From the NCBI RefSeq assembly GCF_020740795.1, contig NC_067283.1, forward strand, positions 43,513,659 to 43,577,658: 64,000 nt of DNA, in the 5' to 3' direction. Shown one piece after another: positions 39,080 through 49,200 of this stretch. Positions within the stretch are counted from its first letter, which is position 1, and every line of letters starts with the position of its first letter. The position numbers and the translations under genes were made by a program. The DNA comes from Apus apus. Taxonomy: Eukaryota > Chordata > Aves > Apodiformes > Apodidae. The notes below the pieces were generated by a model. That model saw nothing but the letters and a program-made list of their open reading frames with translations. It was not told the DNA's origin and ran no database searches.

Positions 39080-39340
39080 TGCCCGCAGCAGCGGCGTCTC
39101 CTCGGGCCGCCGCGCCCCGCGCCGCCCCCTGCATGGGCAGCACCCGCCGCGACCGCCCTCGGGAGCGGCGGCGGGGACGGGGAGCGCGGCGGGAAGGGAA
39201 AGGGCGGAAGAGCCCAGCGGGGAAGCTCGGCTGGGGCGCAGCGGGGGAGCGGTGAGGCGGCGGCGGGGGCTGCCCGGTGCTGCCCGGCTGGCTGCCGCTC
39301 GGCCGGGCCCTGCCGCTGCGGCTCCCAGGCGCGACTGACA
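39080..39340 (-). other. SNRK: Candidate SNRK first exon in the CpG island (TSS not determined)
   Basis: On the minus strand, a strong donor (GGGCA|GTAAGT) follows position 39080 inside a GC-rich block with GC boxes further upstream. The upstream limit is only a guess, because no TATA box is visible and CpG-island promoters usually start at several sites. A second donor (CACTTG|GTAAGG) after 38461 could serve an alternative first exon. One ATG at 39134 would open a short upstream ORF. Confidence 0.4.
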
Positions 39341-39369
39341 ACAACGGCCGCGGCGGCGCGCGGGGAGGC

Positions 39370-39406
39370 GGGGGGGGGGGGGAAGGCGGGGGGGGGGGGG
39401 GGGGGG
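39370..39406. repeat. Two long G homopolymers
   Basis: Runs of 13 G (39370-39382) and 19 G (39388-39406) are separated by five bases. They lie just upstream of the candidate SNRK first exon. Run lengths may be uncertain in the assembly. Confidence 0.9.
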
Positions 39407-39535
39407 AGGCGGGGCCAGGGCCCCCCGCGCGAGCCCGGCGGCAGCGCGCCTGCGCGGCCGGGAGGCGGTGCCCGCGGCGTCACGGCGGGCGCGCGGAGCG
39501 GGGCGGGGCGAGCGCCCGGGAGGGGAGCGCGGGGG

Positions 39536-39844
39536 GGCGGGGCTGGGATGGGCTGGGATGGGATGGGATGGGATGGGATGGGCTGGGATGGGCTGGGCTG
39601 GGATGGGCGGGGCTGGGCTGGGCTGGGCTGGGCTGGGCTGGGCGGGGCGGGGCTGGGATGGGATGGGCGGGGCTGGGCTGGGCAGGGCTGGGCTGGGATG
39701 GGATGGGCGGGGCTGGGCTGGGCTGGGCTGGGATGGGCAGGGCTGGGCTGGGCTGGGCTGGGATGAGCTGGGCTGGGCTGGGCTGGGCTGGGCAGGGCTG
39801 GATGGGCTGGGCTGAGCTGGGCAGGGCTGGATGGGCTGGGCTGT
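39536..39844. repeat. G-rich pentanucleotide array (GGGCT/GGGAT/GGGCG/GGGCA)
   Basis: About 62 pentamer units, of which 52 in a row (39541-39800) are in exact phase with no insertion or deletion. The variants are GGCTG, GGATG, GGCGG and GGCAG. There is a 40-bp higher-order repeat (compare 39651-39690 with 39691-39730). At the right end a 29-bp block carrying a one-base deletion is present twice. Every unit offers a G-run of three or more on the + strand, so many G-quadruplexes are possible, with i-motifs on the other strand. Because 5 is not a multiple of 3, long artificial ORFs arise in several frames. Confidence 0.95.
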
Positions 39845-40200
39845 GTCCCCTGCCCGCACGCCCCGGCTGCCTGGAGGTCCTGGGCGATCCCCTGGCAAAA
39901 AAAAACAAAAAGGAAGGGAGGAAGCATGGAAGGTCTGGAGAGGGCAGAGCCCGCGGGCCCACCAGCTGCGTGGCGGCCGCTCTCCCTCCGGCAAGGTTCT
40001 CTAGTGGTGAGGGGGACCCGGCGAGGATGGATGGTGGAGGTCAGCTGGAAGCAGGGGCAGTGAAAGCAAAGGGTGGCATTGAGGCTGGCAGGAGTACGCA
40101 GGCCAGGAACGGGCCCGGCGGGTGTTTCAGGGGGAAAGGGCTGTTGGTGTAATGCAAGGGCGCAAAAACCCGGCGTGGTGGTGACGCGGAGGTGGGTTCA

Positions 40201-43149
40201 GGCTGCGGCATGCTGAGGGTCAGGGGCAAGGCGGTGGGTCAGGGCGTCAGAAGCGGGGCAGGACTTCCCTCTGAAGAACAAGGGAAAGACCTCTGTGAAC
40301 AGCCAGGGGAAGGAAAGACTAAAAAAGTGGCAGTTTGTGAAGTGCCCGTTTCTTGCAAATAGAAGTGGCCGATCAAGACAAACATAGAGAGAACACAAAA
40401 CTTCATTATACTGAAGCCCAGTTTTAAGAAAATGGTTCCCCCCCTGCTTTGACAATATTTAGATGTCACTCATGAATAGCTTATATTACACAGCAGGGGC
40501 TATTGAATTAACCAGGAATTTCTTTGGCTGAAACCAATCATTTGTGAGTAAACTCAACTAGAATATACAGTTCGGAAAATGACTAAACTGAAGTAGTGTT
40601 CATATGTACTAGAAAGGATCTCACAAATTCCTATTTTAAGGAAATTCTCAAAACAGAAACAGACAATACATCAAGGTTTCAGAATATGTTGTTCCTGATC
40701 ACTGTTGCCTATAGTGAATGAGAATTTTTTACATTTTTTTCAACATTTAAACAATTCAGTAGGCCTGATTCTCTGCCTGTGTACCAGTTGGACATCAGTA
40801 ACACAGAACTGATTGCTGAAATTACCAGGCGGATCTGATGTTGGACATTGCAAGAATCAGCCCATCACCTTTGGCTACCTGATCATTGCTGGTTTCCTTA
40901 AGTCTTGGTTTGCACCAGTGTGCAGCATGCACGGCTTGGGTTTCTGAGCCTGCTACAATCAGGTGGCACCTGATAGTTATTGTTCTGTAAAACGTAAGCC
41001 TAGATTCTGTGTCTCACTTTCTAGTTAATAATAGCTGTTATTCCAACTTGTTTTTCTGTTTGAGTTTCGTTTGGATATTAAAGAAGGCACATCTTACAAA
41101 GACCACAGATGTGTGAAGGTTGTAATGATGCCTCAGTTCAGTGCTACTAAGCCTCCCTTTGCAAAATATTTTGGCCTGAAGGACTTTTTTTTTTTTTTTT
41201 AATATTTGCTGGAAATCACATTATCTGTTGCACTGCCACATAAGGCATCAAACTCACGTGTACTCAACCATTCAGTGTGTTTGCGTGTGTGTTTGCTTGT
41301 GAGGGAGAACAAGTGGGTGGAAAGGGATAAGTTAGCAGGAAAAAAAAAAAAAAAGGATTAAAAAAAGCCTATTCTCACCTGTGATATAGCTGTTGTGAGT
41401 TACTATACTTTGGGTCACTTGAATAATACAGTACTTCTTTGCACAGGCTGATGTGTCTATCTAGATGAATATGTGTGAGACTAAAAAGAAGAGGGTCAAG
41501 GATATGTGCAGCAGTTAGGGGGAGACAACAGGGACTGGAAGGCATCTGGCAGTCAGAGTGGGCTGGAATTCAGTGCAGGCTGGTTTGCCTTTTTTCAGAC
41601 AGTTGTATTACTGCTTACATGAGATTGCACGCTGCTGGGGTGAGACCGATGCCGTTCCCCAACGGGCTACTGTAAATCTCCTGTCACACACACAGTCACT
41701 TTTCTCTTCAGTGGCACAGGGCCTTGTTTTGGTTTTGTGAGGTTTTTTCGCAGTGAAAACTTAATTCGTGTGCTAGCTACACGCCTGTGAAATCAGACAA
41801 GCTGCAGCTAGGTTCCTGGGGGAGGCTTTTGGTTGGCCTCACCTGGTTTACCTTGCAATAAAAGCGCCGTGCCCTGTCTCCACCTCAGTTTTAAAACAAG
41901 ACAGGTAATAGGCCTTAGCTGTGCCACAGCAAAAACACACCTCATCCGACAGCCATAGCCTGAATGTATTTCTCTAGGAAAGGTGACAGCAACAGCCTCA
42001 TGCCTCTGTTTGAGGGGTTGCTCATGGTGTATATGCATCCAGATCAGCCCGGACAAGATTCCTCTTTCCTAAATCCAAGCTTAGTCTACTGTAGAAGGAA
42101 AATTGTAGGTGATATTTGTTTTTACAGAGTCTTACTGGCTCGCATCAGAAACAACCTGGTTTTATACAAGGTTTTAAATGTGTAAGCCAGTTGTGAAAAA
42201 TTGCTAGTCTGCAGTACTTGAGAAGGGGTGTGCTTTTCAGGAGATGAATCATTACAGTTCACCTGTTTCAAAAATTAGGCTAATACTTAATGTAAATTAG
42301 TTTGCACCTTTCTAATGAGATGTGTTTGAAATGCAAAGTAGTGAACATGTTGGGATGTTTCAAAGCGTATGAGGCTTAAATAATGACTTTGGACCAGCCT
42401 TTGTCAGTCTGTCCATTCTCCCTAGTAATTCCCAAACCCAGTGGTCAAAGCTGAATTAAAGGACTAGATACCTCCAGAATTACATGTTTTCACAAGTGTC
42501 ATCAAACTAGGGCTAGGTACTGGAGAGTAACCTTACCTGTACTCCCTGTGCAGCAAAAGCTGTGGTGTGAGCTCACCCTTTTATTAGTCACAGGAGAATC
42601 CGCATGGATGAGAGTGGCTTTTTCGCCTCAGGGTGGAAAAAGCTTCAGTCAAAATTCACACTTCATTAGACACTGGATAATCTGAGCATGAGGCTCAAAT
42701 CCATAGGCCTCATTAGTTCCCTTTCGTTATTAAATTATTAACAGTTTCCCTGACAAAGCAGAACAAAGCAGCTGCCTTTGGACAGATATAGAAGAGTACA
42801 ATTCAGACTGAAGCTTATGCAGGACATCCAGATAATACATTTCTTAATAGTCTCAGTGCTTGCATTTGAACATTCCGTACATTGAAACCATCAGAGTAGC
42901 TAACTCAGGTTTCTGGGCTGATGCAGAAGCTGCTGCAAATGTCCAAAGGAATCACATGCAGTCTCTTTTCTGAGGTCAAAACTCAACTAAAGTTAAGATT
43001 TGCGAAGGATCTCAAGGGCCACATCAAGAGCTGCCATAACTCCAGGAGTAAAAGGCTGAAAAATGACAATATGGGCTGTTCCCGAATGGGGCTCGTGATT
43101 TGGTAACACTGGAAGCAGATAAGATTGTGGTCTTTGCCTCAGAAACCAT
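40201..43149. other. Intergenic region upstream of SNRK
   Basis: GC content falls to the genomic background. There is a T run at 41185-41200 and an A run at 41340-41354. No coding exon is supported. Confidence 0.7.
41340..41354. repeat. A homopolymer
   Basis: A run of 15 A with no target-site duplication or retroelement tail recognised around it. Confidence 0.8.
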
Positions 43150-44215
43150 CTTTGCCTCAGAACTACCAACAGGGTATGCCAGCTTTTTGTTCTTGGTATT
43201 CAAGGAGGAGAATGGCCAGCAATGGGTGAGGATCAAGTCAGGGATTACAGAGGAGAACTCAACCATAAACATGCATGGGATAGCTGAGCTGCAGCCAAGG
43301 GTGTTGACGGAGCTGGCTGGTGTCCCCACAAGGCCACAGTTTTATCTTTGAAAGGTCATGGAAACTGGGAAAGGTCCCCAATAGACTGGAGAAAGGCAAG
43401 TGTTGTGCTCATCTTGAAAATAAAAGCCCAAAGGGAAACTGTTGGCTGATAGCCTCACTGCAGCCCATGTGGAAATCCATGTCCTCTTGGAAAACTTTTC
43501 TGAGTACAGGAAGGAGAAAGTGGTCAGGAGAACAGCCAGAATGCATTTACCAAGGGTGAATCATGTCTCACCAACCTGATTGCCTTCTGTAATATAACAA
43601 CTGGATTAATAGATTAAGGAAGAGCAGTGGATATAATTTACCTTGATTTTTGCAAGGCTTTTGACACCATCTACCACAATCTTCTATCCAAATTAGGACA
43701 TTATGGTCTGAATAGATGGTCATCTACATGGGTATAAAACTGTTTAGATGGCAGGGCTCAGAGAACAGTGCTTAACTGGCTATACTCCTTCTGGAGGCCA
43801 GTGAGAAGTGGAGTACCATAAGGGTCTGTCCTGGGACCTGAGCTATTTATCAGTGCCTAGAGGATGGGACAGAATGCTGTCTCATCAAGTTTGCAAATGA
43901 CAGCAAATTGGTGGGACTAGCCAATATGGTCAAGGGTAAAGCTGGCATTCAGAGGGACTCAGGCTGGAGGAATGGGATGACAAGAACTTAATGAAATTCA
44001 ACCAGGACAAATGGTACTTGGGACAGACTAACAACCTGCAGGGTATGGGGGTGGAGAAGGGCCTGAGGTCCTGAAGGAGCTGGGTGAGCCTGAACCAGCC
44101 ATGAAGGCTGACAGCACTCTGAGCTTTGTCAGCAGGAGCACAGCCAGCAGATGAGGGAAGTGATTACCGTCTCGGCACTCCAACCACATCTGGAATACTG
44201 TGCTTTTTCCACCAC
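43150..44215 (+). mobile_element. Old CR1 LINE fragment (reverse-transcriptase region), plus strand
   Basis: The + strand carries diverged CR1 ORF2 blocks in the right order: GTGTTGACGGAGCTGGC (43300), an AATAGACTGGAGAAAGGCAA block (43380), TCACCAACCTGATTGCCTTC (43568), TACCTTGATTTTTGCAAGGC (43639, the YLDFCKAFDT motif), GTACCATAAGGGTCTGTCCT (43815), TCAAGTTTGCAAATGACAGC (43887, where the FADD box is altered to FAND), and ATCTGGAATACTGTGC (44190). Many stops and frameshifts show a long-dead copy. Ends are approximate. Confidence 0.82.
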
Positions 44216-46134
44216 TGCAGAGTTACTCCACTGTGCTGCAGGTTGCAGGTCTTTCCAAAAAGTCTCTCCTCCCTCCCTCTAGGAAGAGGAGAGGGGCACA
44301 AACATCCACCCACAGCCTGTATTGGGGAGGAGAGATGCAAAGCACGGCTGGGGGTTCTACAGTGCTGTAGAGGAAGAAGGTGTGTCCTTCCTGCTGTGGG
44401 TGGAGTGCAACATTTCCTGCCGGTGCCAAGGACATTTGGAGGGTTATTGCCGACTGTGAGGGAAGCACATATTGCATCCCCTAACTCCTTACTTGCTTTT
44501 TAGTCAAAGCAACCAATCCAGCTGGTGACACAAATAGCAGAGACAGCGACACAGGGGACAGAGGGCCCTTTTGCTGACAGGAAACTTGGGTTGTGGCACT
44601 ACCTGACTTATCCCAGGCAAAGCTGACAAAAATATCAGGCTGAGATCCAGTGTGCAGCCTCTCTGAGTCCAATTAGCACAGAAGCAGTGCAGAAACTTCA
44701 CTTTTCCTGTGATACCTTTGTCCCACAACTAGTTCTGGTGAGGTGACAGCACAGTGTACAAACTTCCACTTCACTCAGAAAGGAACAGGACATTAAGAGA
44801 AAATCAAGCATAGAAATGATGAATGAAGTCAGGTATGATGTGGCCTTCTAATGCCTCAGTTTGAGAAGATTAAAATGTGTGAATATGGAGGGGAATGTAG
44901 AAGCACAAGGTCTGTGGACATGCCATTAGTCTTTTAGGTGATAAACTAATTAAACATAGTAAAGTTAGGAGTGGTTCTGAGGCTGGTGATTTACATTCCT
45001 ATTCACTTATGGGTTTGGGCTTGGCCCAAGTTATTTAGGGATTCCCAGTAAGTCTTCTAGGGAAGATGGATAGGAAAAAATTAGTCAGTTCCAGAAAAAA
45101 AAAAAATTCCTTGGTGCTAACATGTTACTTTGTAGTAGTCATGAGCTTAACTCAGAAGTACTGTCTGACCTTCTCTGTTCTGGGAAATGTTGGGAGGCAT
45201 TTGTGTGGGATGAAGTGCCAGGTTTTCTCATGCAGGTGTCACACTGGCTGGGGAAGACTTTGCATGAGCTGGAGTCTCAAAATACCCCTTACCTTGCCAG
45301 GGTAGAAGAATAAAGAATACAGCAAGGACCTGAGAGGAAGAAAGGAAGGTAGGATTTAGAAAAATCGTCCTTCTGAAGAACAAATCCATGGCAAGAGCCT
45401 CTGAAAATAAATGCAGAAAGGATTCTTTCAATTTATTTATAAAATGGAGGATTGGAATACACTAAGTGGTAGGAAGTGTAGAAAAGCTGTCATGTATTTA
45501 CTGCTGCAAGAAAAAAGTACACAATTCATTTGTGTTAAAATAAAAATCAGAGTTCTCATCATGTGACAGATTAGTCAGCGCCAGTGTTTGCTACTGAAGC
45601 ACAAGGATGTGACCTATATTCCTTGGTACCACTTTAATGGGTGAAATAATATCATCATGTCCTTAAAAGCAAATGTTGAAAAGTTTTGTACAGTATTAGA
45701 ATTATTACTTATTTTTAGGTGTGTTCAAACATACATTGCCTACTGAAGGGTTCTTAAGAATACATAGCCCTGATTTAGCAGCAATAGTTCCTTCCATGCC
45801 CTTACAAGAAAACTTAATTGCATCCCATGCATTGCAGAAAATAAGAAGATGCAATGTGGAGACCTGTACCTGAAGACCTATAAAACCACATCTCAGTGAT
45901 GTAATGCCATGGATTTAAAAATAAGCAATTTCTTGAAAGGAAAGCTTGAGAATTGCACCTTTGAGGGCAATTGTTGTCATGAAACAGCAGTAATCATGTT
46001 TTACGCAGCAAAATATGTTTCCATGGGATAACTGATATTCACGTAAGAGGACAATGTTGCCATTTTTGCAACTGCAACATTTTAGTTTTGAAATGAAACA
46101 TTTCAAAAAATTCTGTCAACGGAGGATTTAGTGA

Positions 46135-46207
46135 TGGGGTTTCTTTGTTTGGTTGGGTTTTGTTGTTTTGTTTTTGTTTGGTTGATTTTTTTTTTTTTTT
46201 TTTTTTT
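46135..46207. repeat. G/T-rich tract ending in a 22-T run
   Basis: GTTTGGTTGGGTTTTG-like low complexity is followed by an uninterrupted T run at 46186-46207. It is the strand complement of the A/C-rich tracts seen left of the CpG island. Confidence 0.8.
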
Positions 46208-49200
46208 CTGATGAATGCCCTACTAAATGCATACACATCTGCTTGTGGTGCTGCATCGAAATGCAGTCAAAATGACTTCTGCCAGTGCAGTAAAAGCCAA
46301 GGGTTAAAGCTGTGTAATTAAATTCACCCGTGGAACGAAGAGCGAAGGGCAGAGCAGCTTTCCAGGGTTAGCAGATTTTAAGCTGCACATTCCCAAGGAT
46401 TCACAACTCCAGCCCTGGCCCATGCTTCCCTCCCAGCACTACAGAAATTGTATCCACCTACACCTCATCTTCAATCTGGCCTGTGCCTTGAAGCCGAGGA
46501 GACAGTCTTTCTATTTTGTTGGGTTTTTCTGCCTTTCACTCAGTCTTCCTTTCTGGACTCAGTCTTTCTTTTCCTTAGGTGGCTTGAGAAGAATGCTATG
46601 TGTTTAGTTTATCAGACTGCTGTTTCATGAAGTTACTAGTGGATATGTAGAGTTTCTCAATTCAGGCTGGAAAATAAAAATGCAGTTTTCTTATAATGAC
46701 TTTGCTTTTGACACTGAGTAGGTGTGCCAGAAATTGAGATCTCTGGAAAAGAGAAAGAAAGGAAAGAACGATTTTCTCAGTAAATGTGTCTTAGAAAAAG
46801 AAAAAAGAAGAAATAGAAAAGAGACTTCAGAAACTTCTGGTTCATAATATCTGCCACATAATACAGTGGCTGCAAACTCAAACAAGACAAAATAACTGCT
46901 CATACAATGCAGTATTATTTGAACAACCAAGAGGTTTACCATGCTCTATACAATCTTTGTACTTTTACAGCCAGCTTCGATATGTCCTTTAACATTCTTC
47001 CCATTTTCCAAATAGGAATAGTACTGGAGTCACATATATATATTTAATCTCCAGGTTTAACTCCAAATTAAAGGCAACCTCAAACATAATTGAATGCAGA
47101 ACTTTAAATTCCCTTTCCATGTTTAAACAATTACATTCCCAACCACTGATAAATAACATTTGTTGTCCATTTACAACTGGAGTATTAAAAAATAAATAGG
47201 ATGTCATGGTACCTAATTAGAAAGTTCATATATAAGGGTTGCCAGTCTTCAAGATAGATGCATGGATTCCTCTGTGTTCCTGCAGCGACTGTTTTATAGC
47301 TGAGATGGATTTGTCAATGCCATCTTGAAACTATGTCGACATTTTCTTGAAGTCCTACTGAGCCTGTTCCTGCAAACTGTCCAACTGAGAATCAAAGGGA
47401 CCAGATGCTTTGAGGACTGAAACTGAGCAAGTTATGTCATGAAGCCACTGTTGTGCTTGTTCTATGTTCCTGAGAAAGATCAGGATTAGACTTTCTCTAG
47501 GCCCACAACAAGAAAATGTATGTTATTTCAGCTCCCTTCACTCCACGAGCCTGAGGACTAGAAACTCAAGGAGGGGATAAAAAGGGTTGAATTTTTTTCT
47601 CTCTGTTTGATCACTGCCTGTGAAGCATTTGTCCCATGGCACTATATCCACATTAATTATAGGACTATTTTAGAAAATGATCAGGACTGTTTATTGAGTA
47701 CTGCTATAATGTATAAATGAGTCTATATTACTCACAGTGAACATATGCTTTGCTGTATTTTGGTCTCATGTCAATGCAACCCCATTATTATAAATCAAAC
47801 AGAGGATTTGACAGACTACTTGAGTCACATCTTGCTCACTGCTCCCACTGTTCATTCTAACATACACAATGTGCCATTTGTAAAAGGAACAAACCCCAAC
47901 AGATTATTTTAATTAATTGAACAGCTGAGCACATCTTGGTGTAACACAAAAGATGCTGTACCTCTTTTACTTTTACTAACAAACTTGCTAGCTAGCTCAT
48001 GTAGTGTTTGTGAAATTATAGTGGATTGCTAAAAATGTATTAAAACACAATTCACTAATATTCAAGCTCTTTAAAAGGCAGCAAGAACTACATACTCTAC
48101 TTGAGAAATAAGAGGCAGATTGCTTATCTGTCATGTGAACAAAGAAAAGGTGAGGACATTTCTCAACCAATTGCCTGTTTAAAATGTTTCCAGATGGAAT
48201 CACACCTGATGGTTTTGCACTGAAGAGTATAAATTACTGCAGTGAAGTGTATTTATTAATGGAGCAAAGCAAAAGCTATCTAAATGTAAGCCTTAGTGAC
48301 CAGTAATGTAATTCACTCATAATATCTCTTCTTTCACATGTTGATAAAATATAATTGGGGTGCAGCTTGGAGAAGATTTCTGGAAGACAAAATTTTCTCA
48401 ACATTTGCTTTCAATTACTCATTGCATTTTTTTAGGTTTTTTAGTGCTTGTTTTAAAATTCCTGATCTGTTTGTTTTATCACGTCTCAAGGAAACACAAG
48501 CATGTACATGTAATAAAACTGTTATGATACTTGTTTGTGCACTCTGCATGCTGGCTGACTAGGCAAGCAATTATGCTAATCTCACTGCGAAGTGTATTTA
48601 TTACTTGTGCTGGATTTACAGCCACACCTGTCTGCCCTGTCTTGTACCAAGGCATGAGAGTTCAGGAACAACAGTGTTTCTTTAATCCAAGGACAATTCT
48701 GTAAGAAAGTTCATACATCATACACTCCAGGCATCCCAACCCCGAAATCTTTAGGATATTTGATCCACAGATCATTGGGAAGGACCACTGCTGAGTCATA
48801 GACAGCATTTTGAAATCTATGACTTCTTTTCAGTCTTTGATGGATCCAGGGACTTGTGCTAAAGGAGTCAAAGAAATGCAACTGGAAAGAAGTTCAGTTG
48901 TGTCCTGTCTCTTCCCATACTTACATGGGAAATTCCACTGCCTGCCCTTACTCATAGGGTCTTTACTTCTTGTGATAAGAGACAAAGGATCTGCAAAGGG
49001 TTGGGAATTGTGCTGCCGAGGAGGGCAAAAGCAAGGGTTCTCTTCTCTTCACATTCTCTGCTCAGGTCAGAAGTATGGTCTTAGCTCTCTCCCAAGCAAA
49101 CTCAGTGAAGATGGAAGGTTGGAGGTGCTGGGGTACAGAAGAATAGTGAAGTTTAGGAGAGGTGCTAAAGTGTATTTCCTAGGAGTTGCTAGGTTGGCTA

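Larger units (their letters stand above)
38370..40200. promoter_or_regulatory. CpG island and presumed SNRK promoter
   Basis: GC content and CpG frequency jump sharply compared with the AT-rich flanks, with the densest part at 38,480-39,540. Visible motifs are a GGGGCGGGGC GC box at 39500-39509, another GGGGCGGGGC-like box near 39,535, an NRF1-like GCGCCTGCGC at 39446-39455, a GCGTCAC CRE-like half site near 39,478, and a YY1/CCAAT-like composite (GCCGCCATTGG) at 38913-38923. It sits where the 5' end of SNRK is expected. It may also drive a divergent transcript to the right. Confidence 0.85.

Noticed and set aside
38543..39994. A 483-codon open frame (minus strand) and overlapping long frames of 459, 341, 291 and 283 codons.
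   Set aside because: They come from GC-rich sequence poor in stop codons and from the stop-free pentamer array. Their products are poly-Pro, poly-Gly or five-residue repeats, several frames are open at once on both strands, and no family is recognisable.
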